DNA from: Clostridiaceae bacterium OM02-2AC
Lineage (GTDB): Bacteria > Bacillota_I > Bacilli_A > Erysipelotrichales > Erysipelotrichaceae
Length of the DNA stretch: 64,000 nt
Direction: 5' to 3'
Assembly: GCA_003481775.1 (NCBI GenBank)
Contig: QULU01000007.1
Span: 57,433-121,432 of the forward strand
Shown one piece after another: positions 1 through 8,600 of this stretch. Position 1 is the stretch's first letter, and each line of letters begins with the position of its first letter. The notes under the pieces are model-generated. The model saw only the letters and a list, made by a program, of their open reading frames with translations. It was not told where the DNA came from and searched no databases. Made by a program: the position numbers and the translations under genes.

Positions 1-849
1 ACATATTAAACCGGTATCATGAAAATAAATTTTAGGTGATTTCACCACTCTCTTTAATATATTATTAGAATAAGGCTCCAGCAAAAAAATAATACCGGAT
101 GTCTGTAATATTGAAATCCACCGTTTCACCGTATCAATACTGATTTCAACTTCATTTGCAATCGCATTAAAATTAAGCAATTCACCGCATCTTGCAGCTA
201 AAGCTGTAAGAAACTTCATGAATTTCAGTTCATCAGCTATATTTACTAACTGTCTCACATCTTTTTCAATATATGTTTTCACATAAGATGAATAATATCT
301 TTCCCAGCTGATAGCTTTATCAATCAATGCAGGCATCGTTCCACGATGCATGATATCCCATATATGATCATAAGCTTTGATAAATTCCTTTCGCTCTTGG
401 ATATACTCCGTTGTTGGAATAAACTCCTTATGAAAATAAACACCAAATATTTCTCTTAGTGACAGTCCCTGCATTTCAATAACCGCCATTCTGCCTGCTA
501 ACGTCTCACTGACTCCTTTCATTAGCTGAAAAGCCTGAGAACCAGTCAACACAAATGCGCCCTTTCTTTTATTTTTATCCACATTCATTTTTATATATCG
601 GAATATTTCAGGTGCATACTGTACTTCATCTATTAGCAAAGGCGGCTCATTATTCATCAAAAACAGATTCGTTTCTTCTACTGCTTCTCTTAAAAGCAGG
701 GGATCATCTAACGTACAATAGGTGTAATTATCACATATTTTTGTTAACATTGTAGTTTTACCGACCTGTCTCGGTCCAGTTACTAGTAATACCGGAAACT
801 GCTCTATACACTCTTTCACAATTTCTTCCATATGACGTTTTATGTACAT
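1..849 (-). CDS. DUF4143-type AAA ATPase (3' end outside window)
   Basis: The frame stays open for 283 codons from an ATG at 849 to the window edge, so the C-terminus is missing. A GGAG lies 8 nt before this ATG; a second ATG at 855 sits too close to it. The Walker A motif GPRQVGKTT is near residue 24 and a Walker B-like LLIDEVQ near residue 56, followed by LTGSQAF, which is the usual order in the AAA_14/DUF4143 family. A C-terminal winged-helix-like stretch (NEIEVSIDTVKRWISIL) precedes the cut. Members are widespread in bacteria and mostly uncharacterised; some are proposed to act in DNA- or toxin-linked functions, but no role can be assigned here. Confidence 0.88.
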   Translation of the reverse strand, partial: MYIKRHMEEIVKECIEQFPVLLVTGPRQVGKTTMLTKICDNYTYCTLDDPLLLREAVEETNLFLMNNEPPLLIDEVQYAPEIFRYIKMNVDKNKRKGAFVLTGSQAFQLMKGVSETLAGRMAVIEMQGLSLREIFGVYFHKEFIPTTEYIQERKEFIKAYDHIWDIMHRGTMPALIDKAISWERYYSSYVKTYIEKDVRQLVNIADELKFMKFLTALAARCGELLNFNAIANEVEISIDTVKRWISILQTSGIIFLLEPYSNNILKRVVKSPKIYFHDTGLIC

Positions 850-954
850 CGCCATCACTCCTTCGTCTATTTTACGATACAATCTTATATTAGCCGAATT
901 CAAAGGGGAAGTCAATGATTTTAATAAGTCTGAATAATAAATAATAGATCAACA

Positions 955-1080
955 GGTGACGTACTCTCACCATTTATGCTATGACTAGCATAGAAGTGGG
1001 AGCTTCTTGTTCGATAAAACAACGTCCTAAGCATAAGCAAGCTATCCCCGCTCGTCCAGCGGTTCTTTGTAATTCTTATT
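955..1080 (-). ncRNA. omegaRNA-like right-end remnant of a TnpB element
   Basis: On the minus strand this region contains AGAACCGCTGG, then TTAGGACGTTG, then GAACAAGAAGCTCCCACTTC, then a foldback TATGCTA-GTCA-TAGCATA, and ends with ATGGTGAGAGTACGTCAC. This order resembles the 3' part of TnpB-associated omegaRNAs and the overlapping right end of Firmicute IS605 elements. The tnpB gene is absent, so it would be a fossil, or an orphan guide scaffold if still transcribed. A 92-codon open frame runs through it but does not look like a protein. Confidence 0.5.
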
Positions 1081-1545
1081 TCCTCCTCCATAATTTGTAA
1101 TGTCACATATAAGAGATAGTATAAATACAAGGTGATGTAAACACTTTGTCGCCTGTTAAGAGGTATAGTTTCGTTCATTCTGCATAAAAATATGAGCATG
1201 CCCTATACTAAACATGAAGTCAGTAAGACTTCACCTCCCTTCTCCTCTTCCTTAAAGAAGCCGGTACAAATTACGTGCCGGCCTTGTTTATTTTCTTGCT
1301 CTATACGATTAACGCAATCTTCAGGATGCTTTCATTTTCTAATTCAATACAATAGCTGAATATGTTATCTTATGTATGTGAGATAGAAAACATAATAAGT
1401 GATTTATCCGGTACTAAACAATCCATATTAAATTGTATCAACACACTCTATATCAGCTACTACTGAGACCTCTACATTCTTTTTAAGCTCTTTATTTCTA
1501 TAATTCACACTCTTATCCGTAAATACAAAATGATTCAAAAAGTAC

Positions 1546-1629
1546 CTAAAATAAAGGATTTTCACGTATTTCGACGAATCGAACCCCGCCTCTACGTGTA
1601 TGGGCTAATGAATTATACTTTTTGGCCAT
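1546..1629 (-). pseudogene. tnpA fragment (IS200/IS605 Y1 transposase N-terminus)
   Basis: A short frame starts MAKKYNSLAHT, which matches the conserved N-terminus of IS200-type TnpA (M-x-x-K-x-x-SLAHT). It then diverges and stops after 27 codons. The start codon follows GGAAAGGTGAT with normal spacing. The catalytic HUH motif and tyrosine are absent, so only the 5' tip of the gene survives. The sequence just after the SLAHT part (GGGGTTCGATTC) resembles a tRNA T-loop, but no tRNA can be folded around it. Confidence 0.6.
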
Positions 1630-1633
1630 GCTT

Positions 1634-1691
1634 ATCACCTTTCCTTTTCTAAACGTAGCTTGAACACCACCATTATAATTGGAAAGGTGAT
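1634..1691 (-). promoter_or_regulatory. RBS-sequestering hairpin of the tnpA remnant
   Basis: The 11-nt tnpA ribosome binding region GGAAAGGTGAT (minus strand, 1644-1634) has a perfect complement ATCACCTTTCC upstream at 1691-1681, with a 36-nt loop. In the tnpA mRNA this would bury the RBS. IS200 tnpA is known to be silenced by such a 5' UTR stem, which supports the element call. Confidence 0.6.
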
Positions 1692-1813
1692 TCAACTGTA
1701 AAACTTTTTTTGCTCAGCCGCATAGCGGGTGGCTTTTATTTCGTATGCTTTGTATACTTCAACTTACTTAAGTCCTTCTGGACTCTGCGGAACTTTGCGT
1801 AGTTCGCTGTATC

Positions 1814-1846
1814 ATTAAAAAAATCACAGAACGCAACCTGTGATTT
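1814..1846 (-). terminator. Terminator after tRNA-Thr
   Basis: A 9-bp stem (AAATCACAG / CTGTGATTT) around an 8-nt loop is followed on the minus strand by a run of seven T. It lies just downstream of the tRNA-Thr gene. Confidence 0.8.
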
Positions 1847-1857
1847 TGTTATTTACA

Positions 1858-1933
1858 TGGTGCCGACAACTGGATTTGAACCAGCAGCCTATCCATTACG
1901 AGTGGATTGCTCTACCGTTGGAGCTATGTCGGC
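1858..1933 (-). tRNA. tRNA-Thr(CGT)
   Basis: A full cloverleaf is readable on the minus strand. The acceptor stem is GCCGACA/TGTCGGC, the D-arm GCTC/GAGC, the anticodon stem ATCCA/TGGAT with loop CTCGTAA (anticodon CGT), the T-arm GCTGG/CCAGT with loop TTCAAAT, and the discriminator is A. The 3' CCA is encoded (1860-1858). The layout resembles other bacterial tRNA-Thr(CGT). Confidence 0.93.
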
Positions 1934-2015
1934 ATTTTCAAAGAGGACTATGTCCTCTCACTTTATATTTTGTCATTAGAATTTATTCGCATCCGTGTAC
2001 ATCACTTAATGTATC

Positions 2016-2062
2016 AACCTACGCGTTACGAGTGCGTTGCTCTACCATTGAGCCACTCCGGC
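2016..2062 (-). pseudogene. Truncated tRNA-Thr(CGT)-like gene
   Basis: From 2062 the minus strand reads GCCGGAG, a D-arm (GGCTCAATGGTAGAGC) and an anticodon arm ACGCA-CTCGTAA-CGCGT with anticodon CGT. No T-arm or matching 3' acceptor strand follows; the sequence changes to unrelated DNA after AGGT. It is therefore a 5' half-copy of a second tRNA-Thr, lying upstream of the intact one. Such half-copies can be left by recombination or excision of an element at a tRNA gene. Confidence 0.65.
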
Positions 2063-2264
2063 AGAATAAGGAAATAGCTTTCACATGAAATTGTTTCCCT
2101 GAGACCGCGATTATTATATCATCTTTTCTTCCCTATGTACAGAATCAAAAAGAAATTTTTATAAGATTATTTGCTTAATTCCTGCATTTCTTCCCGGCAT
2201 AGCCATATGCAGCAGCTCTGCGTGGCTGTAATTATTGAACTATGCAGTCACATTCATGTACTGC

Positions 2265-3512
2265 TTACCTGCCAAGCTGTGCTACCCTATGCTCATAATC
2301 ACGTCGTATTTCCTGATACATTGCGATTACCGGTGTACAATCGCGCTTCACCGTCTGCAGGATGTGAGGAAGATTGTCACAGGCAATCTGTACTATTCTA
2401 TCATCCAGATACTGCCCCTCAGCCATTTCCTGTAAAATTTCTTTGATTTTCTCCCAATCATATGCTTCCTTATAGCTGCGCTTTCCTATGAGAGCACTGA
2501 TGATATCCGCTATTGCTACAATGCGTTCGGATGTCGTTAAAGCTTCCGCCTTCAATCCCAGAGGATATCCTTTACCGTTCAGCTTTTCATGATGACGGAC
2601 AGCGATATGCTCAATTTCCTCATCGACTACACCATGCAGAATTTTCATGGAATATGTTACATGCGACTGCATAACTGCCATGTCATGCGGACTGAGTCTG
2701 CCGGGAAAGTCAAGGATCGTTACCGGTATAGCGACCTTACCGATATCATGCAGCAAGGCTCCGTAATACACCTTTTCCATTTCTTCTTGATGAAAATCAC
2801 ATAGCGCCGCAAGCGTTGTGGAGACACTTGTCGTTGTGATGGTATGTGCTACCATATATTCACTGCGGAAATCTATCGCATAGCTGAGCATATGCAAATA
2901 TGCTTTTCCTTCTGATTCCGTAAACGGTATTTCATCAAAGACCGCTACCTTCACCTCCTGATGCCGCACATAAAGCTGATCCAGCATGTGACACTGTGCG
3001 TCTGCGGAAAGAAACAGGTCAATCGCTTCCTTACTGAAATAATCCTCCTCAAACTGGCGAAGAAAGGCCTCCACATCCCGAAGCGGCAACTCGAGCTGAT
3101 AGACATCCAAACGATCACAAAGACTGAGAAGCTGTGACACCAGAAGATAGGGTATATTGTGATTTTTGAGCTTTCTGTAATATATATGGTGATATAAAAT
3201 AATATCCGCATACGGGCGCAGCGGGGACAGATTTCTCAAAAAAAGATAGCCGTATACAGAATGCTGGTAGATATCCCAGGTTTCAAATTGAATCAGCTGC
3301 TCGATTTCCTCCGTCTTATAAGCTCCGATATCATGAAGAAAACAGGTCATGACAATATCGCGCAATTCTTTTCCTTTAAAGAGGCCTGCATGGCGTAGTG
3401 TCTGTTCCATCAAAAAAGCAACACGATAGCCGTGATCCACCAGCCGCGCATCCAATGCATTTAATGTATTTCGTATAATCGGTATCACGTGTTTGTGTTC
3501 TATGACCTTCAT
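2265..3512 (-). CDS. Dual HD-domain protein, HD-GYP c-di-GMP phosphodiesterase-like
   Basis: A 415-residue cytoplasmic protein; start chosen at MKVIEHKH behind AGGAGG at good spacing. It has two HD regions. The first (about residues 20-130) has HDIGAYK near residue 59 and a later HH pair. The second (about 220-400) has LLHDIGKVAIP, then HH-x5-GKGYP, then DIISAL. The second set matches HD-GYP proteins, which hydrolyse c-di-GMP or related dinucleotides. No receiver, PAS or membrane segment is visible, so the first HD region may be the sensory or inactive partner. It stands alone; the next gene upstream belongs to another operon. Confidence 0.8.
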   Translation of the reverse strand: MKVIEHKHVIPIIRNTLNALDARLVDHGYRVAFLMEQTLRHAGLFKGKELRDIVMTCFLHDIGAYKTEEIEQLIQFETWDIYQHSVYGYLFLRNLSPLRPYADIILYHHIYYRKLKNHNIPYLLVSQLLSLCDRLDVYQLELPLRDVEAFLRQFEEDYFSKEAIDLFLSADAQCHMLDQLYVRHQEVKVAVFDEIPFTESEGKAYLHMLSYAIDFRSEYMVAHTITTTSVSTTLAALCDFHQEEMEKVYYGALLHDIGKVAIPVTILDFPGRLSPHDMAVMQSHVTYSMKILHGVVDEEIEHIAVRHHEKLNGKGYPLGLKAEALTTSERIVAIADIISALIGKRSYKEAYDWEKIKEILQEMAEGQYLDDRIVQIACDNLPHILQTVKRDCTPVIAMYQEIRRDYEHRVAQLGR

Positions 3513-3618
3513 GTGTCCTCCTGTGCATGCAACTGTTACCATTATACTGTACACGTCTGGTTTCTACAATAAGTTTCCGTGTGAAAAAAAGAGGCAGCGT
3601 TTCTCTGCCCCTCTGCAA

Positions 3619-5811
3619 TTAAAACATCTTTGAGAAGAAATTTGAAATCTTATCAAAGAAATCATCCTCTGCTTCTTCTTTTGTTTTCTTTGTTTCCTGT
3701 GTATCTGTCTTTTTTTCCTTCTGCAGCTCTTCCGTTTTATAAATATATTTGACCTTGCTTTCACTGTTTTTCGGTGCACCGCTGAAGGTGTGCTCCTGCT
3801 CAGCTTCCTTTACAATTTCATCCTTAATAGCAAGAAGCTGTGTAACATCATCCAGTGACAGGGTAACCTGCTTCTGCATTTCATCAATACCGGTTGTTTT
3901 GAATTTGCTCATACCAGCATGTAATTCCCCTGTTTTATCCTTTAACAGGGTTGATGCAGCATAGAGCTGCTGCGCACCGTTACCGATTGTCGCAGAACCG
4001 CTTTGCAGCGTGCCTGCTCCCTGATCAACACGCTGTAGACCGGATACCAGAGCCTGACTTCCCTTATAAAGCTCGCTGCTGCCACCAACTGCCGTTGTCA
4101 TGCTGGAGTCCAGTGTGGAGATTCCTTTTTTCAATTCTAAGAGTGTGGATGATTTTTCGCTGAGCTGCTGCGTACCCTGCGCCAGCTGCTGTGCTCCCTG
4201 AGATGCAGTATTCAGACTTGACTGCAATTTGCTTAAAGCATTAAGAGAGGATGACATATCAGCAAGTGTTGCTTTCATACTGCTTGCCATTTCTTTATAT
4301 GCAGGCAGTTGTTTCACTAAGTCGTTTACTTCTTTTGTCAGTGCAGCTGCTACATTAGAAGCATTATGTCCCTCTCCATCTAAATCTCCATACAATGCAT
4401 TATTGACGCTAGCGGTCTCTGCACTTAATTTCTTTGCCAGTGTACAGCTTTCTGTTGTATCACCACCTGCGCATAATTTCGATTGTAATGCATCTGCATC
4501 GCTGGACATAGCACTACTTGCCGCTTGTATATTTGAATTATTCAAAATATTATCTAAAGACTGCATTGCTGAATTTAATGCGGTTGCCTTATCAGATAAG
4601 GCGATGATTTCATCGGGCAAACTGCTAACAGACGTCAGCAGCTGACTTAACTGCTTGATATCCAGTGAAGCATTCAGCTCATTGCTTCCATCCTGCAAGC
4701 CCTTTGCCAATGCCTGCATATTCGTATTGATTTCATCAACACCGCTTACCAGTGTACCCAAACCATCTGTTGCTTTATTCAGCTTGGCAGTTCCCTCCTT
4801 CGCCTGATTCATACCGGTATTCAAATCCTTCAATCCGCTGTACAGCTTGGAAGATCCGCTCACCAGCTCCTGCGTACCATTCTTTAATGCAGATACACCG
4901 TTCGTCAGTGTCGGCACACCATTTACCAGCTCCTGCATCTTGCCATTGAAGGTCGCTGTTCCCTGTGAAAGCTGTGATGTACCATCCAAAAGCTGTGCAC
5001 TTGCATTGGTCAGCTCATCCAGCCCGTTTGTCAGATCATCCATGGAATTGATATTCTTCAGCTTATCCACAGGCACCTCCGGTGTCATTGCAAACATGAT
5101 CGGTCCAAGCTCAAACTCCTTCGCATCACAGGTAATTGTGAATTCATCCTGTATATGCAAATCCCTTGCGACCTCCATGCCGGAGCTTTCCAGTGTATCC
5201 TGCAAGCCCGGAACACTGACGAAGGCAACCATGGTGTTATTCCCTTCAGAAAGTATCTTGCCGTTTTCACACTTCACATTTGAGAAATGATCGGTAGAAA
5301 GATCAAGAACACCTGCTCCCATATAAAATGGATGAATGCGTGTCTGTCTGCCATTCACATTCACTGTTTTACTCTGCGTATTTTTTAGTGAAATATGAAT
5401 TTCCAGCTTACCGCTTTTTCCAATCAAATCCTTTCCGCTGATGTCCTTTCCATCCAGCTTATAGCTCACCTTTACCTGTACTGGCAGGGTCTTGGTGCTT
5501 GTTCCTTCATAATAAACATCATTGGAAGCTGAATTCCAGGTATAGGTCTTTCCGGAAACCTCCGGCTTTTCATCACTTTTCACATTCTTAACATTGTTAA
5601 GATCCAGCACTTCCTTTATATCGCGAATACCGTTATCATTGTGCAGCCAGCTGCTGACAATTTCCTGATCTACACTGCCATCACTGTTCAGCATCGCATA
5701 TACCGTTTCATCCTTTACGGTTTCATCATCCTTTGCATACAGCACCATACCGGAATTTACCAGCATCATACTCAATGCTGCACAGGTTACTGCTTTCACA
5801 TTTTTCTTCAT
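3619..5811 (-). CDS. Secreted heptad-repeat protein of an MMPL export operon (YhgE/Pip-like)
   Basis: 730 residues with a signal peptide (to about residue 26) and a long central region (about 270-650) of helical heptads with recurring L-x-x-G steps. Examples are LLDGTSQLSQGTATF and LYSGLKDLNTGM, as in YhgE/Pip-type and X-X-X-Leu-X-X-Gly repeat proteins. The tail (about 690-720) is rich in Lys and Glu, and a short hydrophobic end follows. It lies 12 nt after the MMPL gene, in an operon led by a TetR repressor. It probably forms an extended cell-envelope partner of the exporter. That role is inferred from position; the substrate is unknown. Confidence 0.75.
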   Translation of the reverse strand: MKKNVKAVTCAALSMMLVNSGMVLYAKDDETVKDETVYAMLNSDGSVDQEIVSSWLHNDNGIRDIKEVLDLNNVKNVKSDEKPEVSGKTYTWNSASNDVYYEGTSTKTLPVQVKVSYKLDGKDISGKDLIGKSGKLEIHISLKNTQSKTVNVNGRQTRIHPFYMGAGVLDLSTDHFSNVKCENGKILSEGNNTMVAFVSVPGLQDTLESSGMEVARDLHIQDEFTITCDAKEFELGPIMFAMTPEVPVDKLKNINSMDDLTNGLDELTNASAQLLDGTSQLSQGTATFNGKMQELVNGVPTLTNGVSALKNGTQELVSGSSKLYSGLKDLNTGMNQAKEGTAKLNKATDGLGTLVSGVDEINTNMQALAKGLQDGSNELNASLDIKQLSQLLTSVSSLPDEIIALSDKATALNSAMQSLDNILNNSNIQAASSAMSSDADALQSKLCAGGDTTESCTLAKKLSAETASVNNALYGDLDGEGHNASNVAAALTKEVNDLVKQLPAYKEMASSMKATLADMSSSLNALSKLQSSLNTASQGAQQLAQGTQQLSEKSSTLLELKKGISTLDSSMTTAVGGSSELYKGSQALVSGLQRVDQGAGTLQSGSATIGNGAQQLYAASTLLKDKTGELHAGMSKFKTTGIDEMQKQVTLSLDDVTQLLAIKDEIVKEAEQEHTFSGAPKNSESKVKYIYKTEELQKEKKTDTQETKKTKEEAEDDFFDKISNFFSKMF

Positions 5812-5823
5812 ATAATACCCTCC

Positions 5824-7896
5824 TTATTTCAGGTCAGCCTTCGGCCAGCCCTTTGTTGTTTTCTCAATCAGCTTATGGAATATAATCAGCATGGCAGGCA
5901 GTACCAGCAGAATAGAAAGCATGGAAATCACTGCTCCGCGGGAAATCAGTGTACACAGACTCTTGATCAAATCCATTTTGGAAATAAAGGATACACCGAT
6001 ACATGCTGCGAAAAAGGACAATCCAGATGTGATGATGCTTGGCGCAGACTTTGCTGCTGCTTCCTTTGCGGCTTCTATGACACTGCTTCCGTTGCTGAGC
6101 TCTTCCTTATAGCGTGTGGTCATCAGGATTGCATAGTCCACCGTTGCTCCCAGCTGAATCGTACCAATGACAATGCTGGCGATAAATGGAAGCGTTGACC
6201 CGGTGAAAAACGGAATCCCCATATTGATACAGATTGCAAATTCAATGGAGGCAACCAGGATAACAGGAAGTGCCAGTGAGCGAAAGGTGATTGCAATAAT
6301 CAGAAAAATCGCGGCAACGGATAATATATTCACCATCTTAAAATCTATATCCGTCGTAGTAATCAAATCGCGGGTCAGGGAGCCTTCCCCGGCAATCACT
6401 GCCTGCTTATCATATTTATGCAGTATCGCATCAATCTTATTCAGCTGTTCATCCTCTTCATCCGTCGCAGAACGATAGGTGCTGTTGACAAGAATCATCT
6501 TCCTGCCACCATTTTGCAGGATGCTTTTTACTGCTGTTGGCTCCAGCTCACCCGGAATTCCTCCACCAATCAGACTCTCATAGGAAACCACAGAATAAAC
6601 TCCCGGAAGCTTTTCCACAGAATCACAGATATCCTTAATTTCATAGTTCTCCAGCTGATCATCCACCAGCAGGAAATGTGTGGTTGTCATATGAAACTGG
6701 TCCTTCAGCTTATTTGTGCCGATGACACTTGGAAAGTCCTCAGGCATTGTCGCATTTAAATCGTAATAGACATTGGTATGTGCCTGTGCATAGATCATCG
6801 GAATAAAGATAATAACAAAGACAATCAATATGGTTTTATAATGCTTTGTAAGAAAGCCCGGAAGCTTTTTCGGTTCCTTCAGGATGATAGCATGCTTCCA
6901 CTTCTCAATATATTTATCAAACAGCATCAGCAGGGCAGGCAGGATGATAATGGTGGACAATACCCCGAAGATAACACCCTTTGCCATTACGATACCGATA
7001 TCCTTTCCCAGGGTCAGCTGCATCGCACACAATGCCAGAAAACCTGCGACCGTTGTTATCGAGGAGCTTGTAATGGAGGTGAAGGTTGCCTGAATTGCAT
7101 TGGACATCGCCTCATCACGATCACTGCTTTTCTTTTTTTCCTCCTGATAGCGGTGCAGCAGGAAGATAGAATAATCCATGGTGACACCCAGCTGCAGTAC
7201 AAGTGCCAGTGCCTTCGTAATATAGGATATCTGTCCTAGAAAGACATTGGTTCCAAAGTTGTAAACAATCGGGAAAACGATTCCCAGAACGAAGACGAAC
7301 GGTGCCACGGTGGACTCCAGCCCCATAAACAATACGATCATACACAGGATGATTGCAGTTACGGCATACAGCGGAGTTTCCTCATTCATCAAATCCTTGG
7401 TATCCTCTGTGATGGCAGAAAAGCCGCCCAGATAGCATTCACGATCGGCATAGCCCTTAATGGTTTTAATGGCATCCATTGTACGCTGGGATGAGGTTTC
7501 CTCCTGAAATGTGATAACCATCAGTGTTCCCTTATTCGAATACAGCATCTCACGTACATCCTTTGGCAGAATCTCCTTGGGAATGCTGATATCCAAAACA
7601 TCATCCCGCCACAGGACATCCTTAACGCCGTCAATGGCCTTGATTTCCTTTTTTAATTCCGATACGTTCTTATCCGGCATATTCTCAACAACCAGCATAC
7701 CGGTGCTTGCCAAATTGAAGTCATCACTCAGTGACTTCTGTCCGATCATGGACTCGGCATCCTGCGGCAGATAGCTCAACAGGTCATAATTTACTTTCGT
7801 ACGTGCATACCCGATGACACTGGGTATCAGCAGCAGTACGGCAACGAGCAGAATCAGATTTCTTTTCTTTACAATAAAATCAGAAAGCTTCTTCAT
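5824..7896 (-). CDS. MMPL/RND-family membrane exporter
   Basis: 690 residues, start at MKKLSDF because GGAG lies 9 nt before it. The protein is built as two similar halves. Each has an N-terminal TM helix, a large extracytoplasmic loop, and a block of five TM helices carrying the Asp-Tyr motif (DYSIFLLHRY near residue 240, DYAILMTTRY near residue 600). This is typical of MMPL-type transporters, which use the proton gradient to move lipids or hydrophobic compounds. Upstream is its TetR regulator and downstream the heptad-repeat envelope protein, so the three likely form one efflux or lipid-export unit. Confidence 0.88.
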   Translation of the reverse strand: MKKLSDFIVKKRNLILLVAVLLLIPSVIGYARTKVNYDLLSYLPQDAESMIGQKSLSDDFNLASTGMLVVENMPDKNVSELKKEIKAIDGVKDVLWRDDVLDISIPKEILPKDVREMLYSNKGTLMVITFQEETSSQRTMDAIKTIKGYADRECYLGGFSAITEDTKDLMNEETPLYAVTAIILCMIVLFMGLESTVAPFVFVLGIVFPIVYNFGTNVFLGQISYITKALALVLQLGVTMDYSIFLLHRYQEEKKKSSDRDEAMSNAIQATFTSITSSSITTVAGFLALCAMQLTLGKDIGIVMAKGVIFGVLSTIIILPALLMLFDKYIEKWKHAIILKEPKKLPGFLTKHYKTILIVFVIIFIPMIYAQAHTNVYYDLNATMPEDFPSVIGTNKLKDQFHMTTTHFLLVDDQLENYEIKDICDSVEKLPGVYSVVSYESLIGGGIPGELEPTAVKSILQNGGRKMILVNSTYRSATDEEDEQLNKIDAILHKYDKQAVIAGEGSLTRDLITTTDIDFKMVNILSVAAIFLIIAITFRSLALPVILVASIEFAICINMGIPFFTGSTLPFIASIVIGTIQLGATVDYAILMTTRYKEELSNGSSVIEAAKEAAAKSAPSIITSGLSFFAACIGVSFISKMDLIKSLCTLISRGAVISMLSILLVLPAMLIIFHKLIEKTTKGWPKADLK

Positions 7897-7917
7897 ACAT
7901 TTCATCTCCAATCTTGT

Positions 7918-8514
7918 TTATGATCGTTCGATCATTTTGCGAATCGTGGTAAACAGCATCGGCTTCAGCTGTTCAATATCATCCGGCTGATGCAGAACGA
8001 TTGCGGTATAGCACAGGGTAGAAACAAGCTCTAGAATCATAAACAGCAGCTGATAGGCCTCACTACGGGTATAACCGAGTGTTACCAGAAAGTCACAGTA
8101 GCTGTTCATATGCGAAGCCACCTCATAATTTTCATCCTCTTTCAGCTTTCCGCCAACCAGACTCCAGGACAGATTTTTCTGGATAAGCTTGATAACCTCC
8201 GGATGCTTGCAGAAGTAGGCGATGACATGGTCAATCAGGAAAATCAGTTCATCGATTTTATCATCAATTTTCTGCTGTTTGGCTTCATTCAGCGCCTCAT
8301 TGATAATCGAGGAGCTTTCCTTGACAATCAGATGATTGATCAGCTGTACCTTGTCGTGAAAATAAAGATAGAATGTCCCCTTTGCGACTCTCGCTTTCTG
8401 GGCAATCTGATCGATGGATATCTGATGCACCTCATTGCAGGAAAACAATTCAAGTGCTGCTTCTTCAATCCGCTTCTTTTTCTCACTCTTGTTTATTAGT
8501 ACCTTGTTCTTCAT
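7918..8514 (-). CDS. TetR/AcrR-family repressor of the MMPL operon
   Basis: 198 residues, start at MKNKVLINKSEK behind GGAG with 8-nt spacing. A longer frame beginning at 8553 would start inside an operator and is rejected. The N-terminal helix-turn-helix (ISIDQIAQKARVAKGTFYLYF, about residues 32-52) is textbook TetR; the all-helical C-terminus would bind the ligand. Two identical 13-bp palindromes lie directly upstream, one overlapping the promoter, so the gene is almost certainly autoregulated and controls the exporter 20 nt downstream. Confidence 0.9.
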   Translation of the reverse strand: MKNKVLINKSEKKKRIEEAALELFSCNEVHQISIDQIAQKARVAKGTFYLYFHDKVQLINHLIVKESSSIINEALNEAKQQKIDDKIDELIFLIDHVIAYFCKHPEVIKLIQKNLSWSLVGGKLKEDENYEVASHMNSYCDFLVTLGYTRSEAYQLLFMILELVSTLCYTAIVLHQPDDIEQLKPMLFTTIRKMIERS

Positions 8515-8537
8515 AGGCTTCTCTCCCGTTTCCACTG

Positions 8538-8554
8538 AATGACGATTCGTCATT
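8538..8554. promoter_or_regulatory. TetR operator O1
   Basis: A 17-bp perfect palindrome (apart from its central base), AATGACGATTCGTCATT, lies 24 bp before the tetR start codon and downstream of the -10 hexamer. It has the size and position of a TetR-family operator. Confidence 0.85.
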
Positions 8555-8583
8555 TTTCTAACCGATGAAAAGGATATTGCAAA

Positions 8584-8600
8584 AATGACGATTCGTCAAT
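8584..8600. promoter_or_regulatory. TetR operator O2 overlapping the operon promoter
   Basis: A second copy of the core TGACGATTCGTCA is centred 46 bp from the first. On the minus strand the -35 TTGACG lies inside it, and 17 nt later comes TATCCT as -10. Repressor bound here would block RNA polymerase directly. Confidence 0.85.

Larger units (their letters stand above)
940..1760 (-). mobile_element. Decayed IS200/IS605-type element
   Basis: Read on the minus strand, the stretch starts with a hairpin (CCGC-TAT-GCGG, about 1720-1735) and a polyA/T tract. An RBS and the first eleven codons of an IS200-type tnpA follow, and the stretch ends near 955 with a foldback region resembling the right end of IS605-family elements. 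Almost all of tnpA and all of tnpB are gone, so the element is not autonomous. A terminator-like hairpin (GCCGGTAC/GTGCCGGC) lies at 1259-1281 inside it. Recognition is from memory of family features, not from a database match. Confidence 0.6.

Noticed and set aside
921..1199. 92-codon minus-strand frame in the IS remnant
   Set aside because: Runs through the foldback structure of the element's right end; composition is not protein-like.
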